Assembly: GCA_946902985.2 (NCBI GenBank)
Contig: OX336388.2
Coordinates: forward strand, 1,502,468,545-1,502,532,544
Source of the DNA: Meconema thalassinum
Lineage: Eukaryota; Arthropoda; Insecta; Orthoptera; Tettigoniidae
Reading direction: 5' to 3'
Length of the DNA: 64,000 bases
Shown: positions 44,779-57,813 of the stretch, one piece after another
Numbering within the stretch: position 1 is the first letter of the stretch
How the letters are laid out: each line of letters starts with the position of its first letter
Position numbers and translations under genes: made by a program
Notes under the pieces: model-generated
Database searches by the model: none
What the model saw: the letters and a program-made list of their open reading frames with translations, nothing else
What the model was told of the DNA's origin: nothing

Positions 44779-46943
44779 ATATATGAACGGATGTTCGTTT
44801 GTCCGTCTTATATGCGTTCATAAACCATTCATCTGATTGCGATCAAATTTTGGTGAGTTGTTGTGAACACTTCCGAAATCATTATAGGCATAGTCAAACC
44901 AATTTACAATGGACAGTGCGCGAGTATTTTAAACAAATGAGTGTTGGCGATGCGTTCATATAGCCTACAATTCTTCCGATTGTGACCAAATATTGGTGGG
45001 TTGTTTGGCACACTTCCGGGATGCTTATAGGCATAGTTAATCCAATTTACAATAGATAGCGCGCAAGTAGTTTAAACAAATGAGTGTTGGCGATGCGTTC
45101 ATATACAATTCATCTGATTGCGCTCAAATTTTGGTGAGTTGTTGTGCATACGCCAGGAAAGGTTATAGGCATAGTAGATCCAATTTACAATATATGGCAC
45201 ACGAGTAACTTCAACAAAATGACATGCGTTTGTTTAAACAAGTCCCACATGCGTTTATACAGCCTACCATTCACACCAATGCGATGAAACTTGGGTAAGA
45301 TGTTGGGTACACTCGGGGAAGGTTACTGGCTTAATAAATCCACTTAATAATAGGTAGCGCACGAGTAGATTCAACAAATGAGCGACGACACGCAAAGCTT
45401 TTCAACAAAGTCCCGTATGCGGTCATATACCATCTGTCCGATAGCGATGAAACTTGGGTAAGAGGATGTGTACACTCTAGGCAATGTTTCTGGCTTAGTA
45501 AATCCATGTTACAATAGGTAGCGAACGAATGGATTCAACAAATGAGAGACGACGCGCGAAGCGTCTCAACCAAGTCCCGTATGCGTTTGTATACTATTCG
45601 TCCGATAGCGATGAAACTTGGATGAGATGTTGTGTATACATCAGGGAAGATTTCTAGCTTAGTAAATCCATTTTACAATAGGTATCGCACAAGTAGATTA
45701 AACAAATGAGCGACGACGCGTGAAGTGTTTCAACCAAGACCCGTATGCGTTCAAATACAATCGTCCGATAGCGATGAAACTTTGGTGAGTTGTTGTGTAC
45801 AGTCCAGGGAAGGTTTCAGGCTTAGTAAATCCATTTTACAATAGGCAGCGCACGAGTAGGTTCAACAAATGAGCGAAGACGCGCGAAGCGTTTCAACAAA
45901 GTTCCGTATGCGTTCATATACCATTCGTCCGATAGCGATGAAACTTGGATGAGATGTGGTGTACACTTCCAGGAACGTCTCTGGATGAGTAAATCCACTT
46001 TACAATAGGTAGCGCACGAGTAGATTCAACAAATGAGTGACGGTACGTGAATAGTTTCATCAAAGTCCCATATGCGTTCATATGCCATTCATCCGATTGC
46101 GATGAAATTTAGTGAAGTGCTGTGTACACCCGAGGAAAGGTTTCTGACTTAGTAAATCCATTTTAAAATAGGTAGTGAAAGAGTAGATTCAACAAATGGG
46201 TAACGGCACGCGTATCGTTTAAACGAAATTCCGTATGCGTTCATATACCATTCATGCGATTGCAATGAAATTTGGTGAAATGTTGTTTCCAATCCCGTGA
46301 AGGTTTCCGATTTAGTAAATGCATTCTACAATTGGTAGCACACGAGTATATTGCCTAATAAGTGACAGCGCGAGAATCGTTTCAACAAAGTCCCGTATGC
46401 GTTCATATAGCCTACCATTCATACGAGTGTGATAAAACTTTGGAGAGCTGAGTACTGTCCTGCGAAGATTTATGAATTAGTAAATACGTTTTTCAATGGG
46501 TGGGGCACAAGAAGATTCAACAAATGAGTGACGGCTAAAATCATTTAAACAAAATCCCGTATGCGTTCATATGCCATTCATCCGATTGCGATGAAACATG
46601 ATGAGTTGTTGTGTACACGCCAGGAGAGGTTTTCGACTTAGTAAATCCATTTTACACTGGGTAGCGTACGAGTATATTCAACAAATGGGTGACTGCGCTC
46701 GAATCGTTTCAACAGTCCCGTATGCGTTCATGTACCATTCATATCATTGCGATGAAATTTTGGTGAGTTGTTGAGCACGCTCCCTTGAAGGTTTCTGAGA
46801 TAGTAAATCAATTTTATAATAGTTTAGAGGTGGTTATCGGAAAAAGAAGAAAATATTCGAAATCCAAAAGCACTTCAACTAACAAAGTCACAACGCCAAC
46901 ACTTTCTTTGATTGTCATTGCAACGCATGCCGGGCACAGCTAG
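44779..46943 (+). repeat. Satellite unit 1
   Basis: About 2.16 kb with 13 visible subrepeats: the first three about 140 bp apart, the rest about 165. Its start differs from the others (CATATATATGAACGGATG in place of GTATATAAAAAAGGATG) and marks the left end of the array. Confidence 0.85.
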
Positions 46944-48786
46944 TATATACAGTATATAAAAAAGGATGTTCGTTTGTTCGTCTTTTATGCGTTCATAAAC
47001 CATTCATCCGTTAGCGATCAGATTTCGGTGAGTTGTTGTGAACACTTCCCAAATCATTATAGACATAGTCAATCCAATTTACAATGGACAGCGCTCGAGT
47101 ATATTAAACAAATGAGTGTTGGCGATGCGTTTATATAGCCTGCAACTCATCCGATTGCGACCAAATTTTGGTGGGTTGTTTGACACACTTCCGGGATCGT
47201 TATAGGTATAGTTGATCCAATTTACAACAGATAGCGCGCAAGTAGTTTAAACAAATGAGTGTTGGCGATCCGTTCACATACTATTCATCTGATTGCGATC
47301 CAATTTTGGTGAGTTGCTGTGCATACGCCAGGAAAAGTTATAGGCATAGTAGATCCAATTTACAATATATGGCGCTCGAGTAACTTCAACAAAATGACAT
47401 GCGTTTGTTTCAACAAGTCCCACATGCGTTCATATAGCCTACCATTCACCCCAATGCGATGAAACTTAGGTGAGATGTTGTGTACATTCAGGGAAGGTTT
47501 CTGGCTTAGTAAATCCACTTAACAATAGGTACCGCACAAGTAGATTCAACAAATGGGGGACGACTAGCAAAGCTTTTCAACAATGTCCCGTATGCGATCA
47601 TATACCATTCGTCCGATAGCGATGAAACTTGGGTAAGAGGATGTGTACACTCCAGGCAAGGATTCTGGCTTAGTAAATCCATGTTACAATAGGTAGCGCA
47701 CGAATGGATTCGACAAACGAGCGACGACGCACGAAGCGTTTCAAAAAAGCCCCGTATGCTTTCGTATACTATTCGTCCGATAGCGATGAAACTTGGATGA
47801 GATGCTGTGTACACTTCAGGAAGATTTCTAGCTTAGTAAATCCACTTTACAATAGGTAGCGTACGAGTAGATTCAACAAATGAGCGACGGCACGTGAATC
47901 GTTTCATCAAAGTTCCGTATGCGTTCATATGCCATTCATCCGATTGCGATGAAACATTAGTGAATTGTTGTGTACACCCGAGGAAAGGTTCCTGGCTTAG
48001 TAAATCCATTTTACAATAGGTAGCGCACAAGTAGATTCAACAAATGGGTAACGGCACGCGTATCACTTAAACGAAATTCCGTATGCGTTCATATACCATT
48101 CATGTGATAGCAATGAAATTTGGTGAAATGTTGTTTCCAATCCCGTGAAGGTTTCTGATTTAGTAAATCCATTTTACAATTGGTAGCGCAAGAGTATATT
48201 TAACTAATAAGCGACAGCGCGTGAATTTTTCAACAAAGTCCCGTATGAGTTCATATACCATTCAACCGATTGTGATAAAACTTGGAGAGCTGAGTACAGT
48301 CCTGCGAAGGTTTATGAATTAGTAAATCCGTTTTTCAATGGGTGGCGCACGAGAAGATTCAACAAATGAGTGACGGCGCAAATCATTTAAACAAAATCCC
48401 GTATGCGTTCAAATGCCATTCATCCGATTGCGATGAAACTTTGATGAGTTGTTGTGTATACGCCAGGAAAGGTTTTCGACTTAGTAAATCCATTTTACAA
48501 TAGGTTGCGTACGAGTACATTCAACAAATGGGTGCCGGCGCTCGAATTATTTCAACTGTCCTGTATGCGTTCATATACCTTTCATTTCAATGCGATGAAA
48601 CTTTGTTGAGTTGTTGAGCACGCTCCCTTGAATGTTTCTGAGATAGTAAATCAATTTTATAATAGTTTAGACGTGGTTAACGGAAAAAGAAGAAAATATT
48701 GGGAATCCAAAAGCACGTCAACTAACAAAGTCACAACGCCAACACTTTCTTTGATTGGCATTGCAACGCATGCCGGGCACAGCTAG
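46944..48786 (+). repeat. Satellite unit 2
   Basis: 1843 bp between CTAG ends. Terminal block intact; shorter than unit 1 by about two subrepeats. Confidence 0.88.
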
Positions 48787-50465
48787 TATATACAGTATAT
48801 AAAAAAGGATGTTCGTTTGTTCGTCTTGTATGCGTTCATAAACCATTCATCCGTTTGCGATCAAATTTAGGTGAGTTGTTGTGAACACTTCCGAAATCAT
48901 TATAGGCATAGTCAATCCAATTTACAATGGACAGCGCTCGAGTATTTTAAACAAATGAGTGTTGGCGATGCGTTCATATAGCCTACATTTCATCCGATTG
49001 CGACCAAATTTTGGTGGGTTGTTTGACGCACTTCCGGGATGGTTATAGGTATAGTTGATCCAATTTACAATAGATAGCGCGCAAGTAGTTTAAACAAATG
49101 AGTGTTGGCGATCCGTTCATATACAATTCATCTGATTGCGATCAAATTTTGGTGAGTTGTTGTGCATACGCCAGGAAAAGTTATAGGCATAGTAGATCCA
49201 ATTTACAATATATGGCGCACGAGTAACTTCAACAAAATGACATGCGTTTGTTTCAACAAGTTCCACATGCGTTCATATAGCCTACCATTCACCCCTATGC
49301 GATGAAACTTGGGTGAGATGTTGTGTACACTCAGGGAAGGTTTCTGGCTTAGTAAATTTATGTTACAATAGGTAGCGCACGAATGGATTCAACAAACGAG
49401 CGACGACGCACGAAGCGTTTCAAAAAAGCCCCGTATGCGTTCGTATACTATTCGTCCGATAGCGATGAAACTTGGATGTGATGCTGTGTACACTTCAGGA
49501 AGATTTCTAGCTTAGAAAATCCACTTTACAATAGGTAGCGTACGAGTTGATTCAACAAATGAGCGACGGCACGTGAATCGTTTCATCAACGTTCCGTATC
49601 CGTCCATATGCCATTCATCCGATTGCGATGAAACTTTAGTGAATTGTTGTGTACACCCGAGGCAAGATTCCTGACTTAGTAAATCCATTTTACAATAGGT
49701 AGCGCAAGAGTAGATTCAACAAATGGGTAACGGCACGCGTATCATTTAAACGAAATTCCGTATGCGTTCATATACCATTCATGTGATTGCAATGCAATTT
49801 GGTGAAATGTTGTTTCCACTCCCGCGAATGTTTCTGATTTAGTAAATCCATTTTATATTGGTAGCGCAAGAGTATATTTAACTAATAAGCGACAGCGCGT
49901 GAATTTCTCAACAAAGTCCCGTATGAGTTCATATACCATTCATCCGATTGTGATAAAACTTTGGAGAGCTAAATACAGTCCTGCGAAGGTTAATGAATTA
50001 GTAAATCCGTTTTTCAATGGGTGGCGCACGAGAAGATTCAACAAATGACTGACGGCGCAAGTCATTTAAACAAAATTCCGTATGCGATCATATGCCATTC
50101 ATCAGTTTGCGATGAAACTTTGATGATTTGTTGTGTATACGCCAGGAAAGGTTTTCGACTTAGTAAATCCATTTTACAATAGGTTGCGTACGAGTATATT
50201 CAACAAATGGGTGCCGGCGCTCGAATCGTTTCAACAGTCCTTTATGCGTTCATATACCATTCATTTCAATGCGATGAAACATTGTTGAGTTGTTGAGCAC
50301 GCTCCCTTGAATGTTTCTGAGATAGTAAATCAATTTTATAATAGTTTAGAGGTGCTTAACGGAAACAGAAGAAAATATTGGGAATCCAAAAGCACTTCAA
50401 CTAACAAAGTCACAACGCCAACACTTTCTTTGATTGGCATTGCAACGCATGCCGGGCACAGCTAG
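48787..50465 (+). repeat. Satellite unit 3
   Basis: 1679 bp, the shortest complete unit and 164 bp (one subrepeat) shorter than unit 2. Confidence 0.88.
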
Positions 50466-52795
50466 TATATACAGTATATAAAATGGATGTTCGTTTGTTC
50501 GTCTTTTATGCGTTCATAAACCATCCATCCGTTTGCGATCAAATTTTGGCGAGTTGTTGAGAACACTTCCGAAATCATTATAGGCATAGTCAATCCAATT
50601 TACAATGGACAGGGCGCGAGTATTTTAAACAAATGTGTGTTGGCGATGCGTTCATATAGTCTGCAATTCATCCGATTGCGACCAAATTTTGGTGGGTAGT
50701 TTGACACACTTCCGGAATGGTTATAGGCATAGTTGATACAATTTACAATAGATAGCGCGCAAGTAGTTTAAACAAATGAGTGTTGGCGATCCGTTCATAT
50801 ACAATTCATCTGATTGCGATCAAATTTTGGTGAGTTGTTGTGCATACGCCAGGAAATGTTATAGGCATAGTAGATCCAATTTACAATATATGGCGCACGA
50901 GTAACTACAACAAAAAGACATGCGTTTGTTTCAACAAGTCCCACATGCGTTCATATAGCCTACCATTCACCCCAATGCGATGAAACATGGGTGAGATGTT
51001 GTGTACAGCCAGGGAAGGTTTCTGGCTTATTAAATCCACTTAACAATAGGTACCGCACAAGTAGATTCAACAAATGAGTGACGACAAGGAAAGCTTTTCA
51101 ACAATGTCCCGAATACGATCATATACCATTCGTCCGATAGCAATGAAACTTGGGTAAGAGGATGTGTTCACTCCAGGCATGGGTTCTGGCTTAGTAAATC
51201 CATGTTACATTAGGTAGCGCACGAATGGATTCAACAAACGAGCGACGACGCACGAAGCGTTTCAACAAAGCCCCCCATGCGTTCGTATACTACTCGTCCG
51301 ATAGCGATGAAACTTGGATGAGATGCTGTGTACACTTCAGGGAAGATTTCTAGCTTAGTAAATCCACTTTAAAATAGGTAGCGTATGAGTAGATTCAACA
51401 AATGAGCGACGGCACGTGAATCGTTTTATCAAAGTTCCGTATGCGTTCATATGCCATTCATCCGATTGCGATGAAACTTTAGTGAATTGTTGTGTACACC
51501 CGTGGAAAGGTTCCTGACTTAGTAAATCCGTTTTACAATAGGTAGCGCACGAGTAGATTCAACAAATGTGTAACGGCACGCGTATCGTTTAAACGAAATT
51601 CCGTATGCGTTCATATACCATTCATGTGATTGCAATGAAATTTGGTGAAATGTTGTTTCCACTCCCGCGAAGGTTTCTGATTTAGTAAATCCATTTTTCA
51701 ATTGGTAGCGCACGAGTATATTTAACTAATAAGCGAAAGCGCGTGAATCATTTCAACAAAGTCCCGTATGCGTTCATATATCATTCATCCGAGTGTGATA
51801 AAACTTTGGAGAGCTGAGTACAGTCCTGCGAAGGATTGTGAATTAGTAAATCCATTTTTCAATGGGTGGTGCACAAGAAGATTCAACAAATGAGTGACGG
51901 CTAAAATCATTTAAACAAAATCCCGTATGCGTTCATATGCCATTCATCCGATTGCGATGAAACTTTAGTGAATTGTTGTGTACACCGGAGGAAAGGTTCC
52001 TAAATTAGTAAATCCATTTTACAATAGGTAGCGCAAGAGTAGATTCAACTAAAGGGTAACGGCACGCGTATCATTTTAACGAAATTCCGTATGCGTTCAT
52101 ATACCATTCATGTGATTGCAATGAAATTTGGTGAAATGTTGTTTCCACTCCCGCGAATGTTTCTGATTTAGTAAATCCATTTTACAATTGGTAGCGCAAG
52201 AGTATATTTAACTAATAAGTGACAGCGCGTGAATTTCTCAACAAAGTCCCGTATGCGTTCATATATCATTCATCCGAGTGTGATAAAACTTTTGAGAGCT
52301 GAGTACAGTCCTGCGAAGTTTTGTGAATTAGTAAATCCGTTTTTCAATGGGTGGCGCACAAGAAGATTCAACAAATGAGTGACGGCTAAAATCATTTAAA
52401 CAATATCCCGTATGCGTTCATATGCCATTCATCCGATTGCGATGAAATTTTGATGAGTTGTTGTGTACACGCCAGGAAAGGTTTTTGACTTAGTAAATCC
52501 ATTTTACAATAGGTTGCGTACGAGTATATTCAACGAATGGGTGCCGGCGCTCGAATCATTTCAACTGTCCTGTATGCGTTCATATACCATTCATTGCAAT
52601 GCGATGAAACTTTGTTGAGTTGTTGAGCACGCTACCTTGAATGTTTCTGAGATAGTAAGTCAATTTTATAATAGTTTGGAGATGGTTAACAGAAAAAGAA
52701 GAAAATATTGGGAATCCAAAAGCACTTCAATTAACAAAGTCACAACGCCAACACTTTCTTTGATTGTCATTGCAACGCATGCCGGGCACAGCTAG
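50466..52795 (+). repeat. Satellite unit 4
   Basis: 2330 bp, the longest unit. A block of subrepeats around 51900-52400 looks like a second copy of the preceding 51440-51900 block, an internal duplication of about four subrepeats relative to unit 3. Confidence 0.85.
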
Positions 52796-54501
52796 TATAT
52801 ACAGTGTATAAAAAGGATGTTCGTTTCTTCGTCTTTTATGCGTTCATAAACCATTCATCCGTTTGCGATCAAATTTTGGCGAGTTGTTGTGAACACTTCC
52901 GAAATCATTATAGGCATAGTCAATCCAATTTACAATGGACAGGGCGCGAGTATTTTAAACTAATGTGTGTTGGCGATGCGTTCATATAGTCTGCAATTCA
53001 TCCGATTGCTACCAAATTGTGGTGGGTTGTTTGACACACTTCCGGAATGGTTATAGGCATAGTTGATACAATTCACAATATATGGCGCACGAGTAACTTC
53101 AACAAAATGACATGCGTTTGTTTCAACAAGTCCCTCATGCGTTCATATAACTTACCATTCACCCCAATGCGATGAAACAAGGTTAGATGTTGTGTACACC
53201 CAGGGAAGGTTTCTGGCTCATTAAATCCACTTAACAATAGGTACCGCACAATTAGATTCAACAAATGAGCGACGACAAGCAAAGCTTTTCAACAATGTCC
53301 CGAATGCGATCATATACCATTCGTACGATAGCGTTGAATCTTGGGTAAGAGGATGTGTACACTCCAGGCATGGTTTCTGGATTAGGAAATCCATGTTACA
53401 ATAGGTAGCGCACGAATGGATTCAACAAGCGAGCGACGACGCACGACGCGTTTCAACAAAGCCCCGCATGCGTTCGTATACTATTCGTCCGATAGCGATG
53501 AAACTTGGATGAGATGCTGTGTACACTTCAGGGAAGATTTTTAGCTTAGTAAATCCACTTTACAATAGGTAGCGTACGAGTAGATTCAACAAACGAGCGA
53601 CGGCAAGTGCATCGTTTCATCAACGTTCCGTATGCGTTCTTATGCCATTCATCCGATTGCGATGAAACTTTAGTGAATTGTTGTGTACACCCGAGGAAAG
53701 GTTCCTGACTTAGTAAATCCGATTTATGATAGGTAGCGCACGAGTAGATTCAACAAATGTGTAACGGCACGCGTATCGTTTAAACGAAATTCCGTATGCG
53801 TTCATATACCATTCATGTGATTGCAATGAAATTTGGTAAAATGTTGTTTCCACTTCCGCGAAGGTTTCTGATTTAGTAAATCCATTTTATAATTGGTAGC
53901 GCACGAGTATATTTAACTAATAAGCGACAGCGCGTGAATCTTTTCAACAAAGTCCCGTATGCGTTCATATATCATTCATCCGAGTGTGATAAAACTTTGG
54001 AGAGCTGAGTACAGTCCTGCGAAGGTTTGTGAATTAGTAAATCCGTTTTTCAATGGGTGGCGCACAAGAAGATTCAACAAATGAGTGACGGCTAAATTCA
54101 TTTAAACAAAATCCCGTTTGCGTTCATATGCCATTCATCCGATTGTGATGAAACTTTGATGAGTTGTTGTGTACACGCCAGGAAAGGTTTTCGACTTAGT
54201 ACATCCATTTTACATTAGGTTGCGTACGAGTATATTCAATAAATGGGTGACGGCGCTCGAATCGTTTCAACAGTCCCGTATGCGTTCATATACCATTCAT
54301 TTCATTGCGATGAAACTTTGGTGAGTTGTTGAGCACCCTCCCTTGAATGTTTCTGAGATAGTAAATCAATTTTATAATAGTTTAGAGGTGGTTAACGGAA
54401 AAAGAAGAAAATATTGGGAATCCAAAAGCACTTCAACTAACAAAGTCACTACGCCAACACTTTCTTTGATTGGCATTGCAACCCATGCCGGGCACAGCTA
54501 G
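52796..54501 (+). repeat. Satellite unit 5
   Basis: 1706 bp. It lacks the third 140-bp subrepeat: the text passes from TTGATACAATT directly to CACAATATATGGCG near 53070, a loss of 137 bp relative to units 2 and 6. Confidence 0.85.
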
Positions 54502-56344
54502 TATATAGTGTATATAAAAAAGGATGTTCGTTTGTTCGTCTTGTATGCGTTCATAAACCATTCATCCGTTTGCGATCAAATTTCGGTGAGTTGTTGTGAA
54601 CACTTCCGAAATCATTAGAGGCATAGTCAATCCAATTTACAATGGACAGGGCGCGAGTATTTTAAACAAATGTTTGTTATCTATGCGTTCATATAGCCTG
54701 CAATTCATCCGATTGCGACAAAATTTTGGTGGGTTGTTTGACACACTTCCGGGATGGTTATAGGCATAGTTGATCCAATTTACAATATATAGCGCGCCAG
54801 TAGATGAAACAAATGTGTGTTGGCGATGCGTTTATATACAAATCATCTGATTGCGATCAAATTTTGGTGAGTTGTGTGCATACGCCAGGAAAAGTTATAG
54901 GCATAGTAGATCCAATTTACAATATATGGCGCTCGAATAACTTCAATAAAATGACATGCATTTGTTTCAACAAGTCCCACATGCGTTCATATAGCCTACC
55001 ATTCACCCCAATGCGATGAAACTTGGGTGAGATGTTGTGTACACTCTGGGAAGGTTCCTGGCTTAGTAATTCCACTTAACAATAGGTAGCGCACTAGTAG
55101 ATTCAACAAATGAGCGACGACAAGCAAAGCTTTTCAACAATGTCCCGTATGCGATCATATACCATTCGTCCGATAGCGATGAAACTTGGGTTATAGGATG
55201 TGTACACTCCAGGCAAGGTTTCTGGCTTAGTAAATCCATGTTACAATAGGTAGCGCACGAATGGATTCAACAAACGAGCGACGACGCACGAAGCGTTTCA
55301 ACAAAGCCCCGTATGCGTTCGTATACTATTTGTCCGATAGCGATGAAACTTGGATGGGATGCTGTGTGCACTTCAGGAAGATTTCTAGCTTAGCAAATCC
55401 ACTTTACAATAGGTAGCGTACGAGTTGATTCAACAAACGAGCGGCGGCACGTGAATCGTTTCATCAAAGTTCCGTATGCGTTCATATGCCATTCATCCGA
55501 TTGCGATGAAACTTTAGTGAATTGTTGTGTACACCCGAGGAAAGGTTCCTGATTTAGTAAATCCATTTTACAATAGGTAGCGCAAGAGTAGATTCAACTA
55601 ATGGCTAACGGCACGCGTATCATTTTAACGAAATTCCGTATGCGTTCATATACCATTCATGTGATTGCAATGAAATTTGGTGAAATGTTGTTTCCACTCC
55701 CGCGAATATTTCTGATTTAGTAAATCCATTTTACAATTGGTAGCGCAAGAGTATATTTAACTAATAAGTGACAGCGCGTGAATTTCTCAACAAAGTCCCG
55801 TATGCGTTCATATATCATTCATCCGAGTGTGATAAAACTTTGGAGAGCTGAGTACAGTCCTGCGAAGGTTTGTGAATTAGTAAATCCGTTTTTCAATGGG
55901 TGGCGCACAAGAAGATTCAACAAATGAGTGGCGGCTAAAATCATTTAAACAATATCCCGTATGCGTTCATATGCCATTCATCCGATTGCGATGAAACTTT
56001 GATGAGTTGTTGTGTACACGCCAGGAAAGGTTTTCGACTTAGTAAATCCATTTTACAATAGGTTGCGTACGAGTGTATTCAACGAATGGGTGACGGCGCT
56101 CGAATCGTTTCAACAGCCCCGTATGCGTTCATATACCATTCATTTCATTGCGATGAAACTTTGGTGAGCTGTTGAGCACGCTCCCTTGAATGTTTCTGAG
56201 ATAGTAAATCAATTTTATAATAGTTTAGAGGTGGTTAACGGAAAAAGAAGAAAATATTGGGAATCCAAAAGCACTTCAACTAACAAAGTCACAACGCCAA
56301 CACTTTCTTTGATTGTCATTGCAACGCATGCCGGGCACAGCTAG
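54502..56344 (+). repeat. Satellite unit 6
   Basis: 1843 bp, the same length as unit 2 although not adjacent to it. Confidence 0.88.
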
Positions 56345-57813
56345 TATATAGTGTATATAAAAAAGGATGTTCGTTTGTTCGTCTTGTATGCGTTCATAAA
56401 CCATTCATCCGTTTGCAATCAAATTTCGGTGAGTTGTTGTGAACACTTCCGAAATCATTATAGGCATAGTCAATCCAATTTACAATGGACAGGGCGCGAG
56501 TATTTTAAACAAATGTTTGTTAGCTATACGTTCATATAGCCTGCAATACATCCGATTGCGACAAAATTTTGGTGGGTTGTTTGACACACTTCCGGGATGG
56601 TTATAGGCATAGTTGATCCAATTTACAATATAGAGCGCGCCAGTAGATGAAACAAATGTGTGTTGGCGATGCATTCATATACAATTCATCTGATTGCGAT
56701 CAAATTTTGGTGAGTTGTTGGGCATACGCCAGGAAATGTTATAGGCATAGTAGATCCAATTTACAATATATGGCACACGAATAACTTCAACAAAATGACA
56801 TGCATTTGTTTCAACAAGTCCCACATGCGTTCATATAGCCTACCATTCACCCCAATGCGATGAAACTTGGGTGAGATGTTTTGTACACTCTGGGAAGTTT
56901 TCTGGCTTAGTAAATCCACTTAACAGTAGGTAGCGCACTAGTAGATTCAACAAATGAGCGACGACAAGCAAAGCTTTTCAACAATGTCCCGTATGCGATC
57001 ATATACCTTTCGTCCGATAGCGATGAAACTTGGGTAAGAGGACGTGTACACTCCAGGCAAGGTTTCTGGCTTAGTAAATCCATGTTACAATAGGTAGCGC
57101 ACGAATGGATTCAACAAACGAGCGACGACGCACGAAGCGTTTCAACAAAGCCCCGTATGCGTTCGTAAACTATTCGTCCGATAGCGATGAAACTTGGATG
57201 AGATGCTGTGTACACTTCAGGGAAGATCTCTAGATTAGTAAATCCACTTTACAATAGGTAGCGTACGAGTAGATTCAACAAATGAGTGACGGCACAAGAA
57301 TCGTTTCATCAAAGTTCCGTTTGCGTTCATATGCCACTCTTCCGATTGCGATGAAACTTAAGTGAATTGTTGTGTACACCCGAGGAAAGGTTCCTGACAT
57401 AGTAAATCCGTTTTACAATAGGTAGCTCATGAGTAGCATCAACAAATGGGGAACGGCACGCGTATCGTTTAAACGAAATTCCGTATGCGTTCATATACCA
57501 TTAATGTGATTGCAATGAAATTTGGTGAAATGTTGTTTCCACTCCCGCGAAGGTTTCTGATTTAGTAAATCCATTTTACAATTGGTAGCGCACGAGCATA
57601 TCTAACTAATAAGCGACAGCGCATGAATCTTTTCAACAAAGTCCCGTATGCGTTCATTTACCATTCATCCGAGTGTGATAAAACTTTGGAGAGCTGAGTA
57701 CAGTCCTGCGAAGGTTTATGAATTAGTAAATTCGTTTTTCAATGGGTGGCGCTCAAGAAGATTCAACAAATGAGTGACGGCTAAAATCATTTAAACAAAA
57801 TCCCGTATGCGTT
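56345..57813 (+). repeat. Satellite unit 7, truncated by element 3
   Basis: Runs normally up to ATCCCGTATGCGTT and then stops. The expected CATATGCC is replaced by the foreign sequence that begins GTAATGGTGGCAGTG. No CTAG end is present. Confidence 0.88.

Larger units (their letters stand above)
44779..57813 (+). repeat. Higher-order satellite array, seven head-to-tail units
   Basis: About 13 kb of nested repeats. Subrepeats of about 140 or 165 bp share the phrases TATGCGTTCATATACCATTC, CCGATTGCGATGAAACTT and TTAGTAAATCCATTTTACAA. Eight to thirteen or so form a unit that opens with GGATGTTCGTTTGTTCGTC and closes with a conserved block (AAAGTCACAACGCCAACAC ... GCATGCCGGGCACAGCTAG). CTAG ends are at 46943, 48786, 50465, 52795, 54501 and 56344. 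Small ORFs in the array are by-products. The array is cut at 57813 by element 3. Confidence 0.95.

Noticed and set aside
44779..57813. CRISPR-like array
   Set aside because: The repeats are long, diverged and contiguous with no spacers; the genome is eukaryotic.
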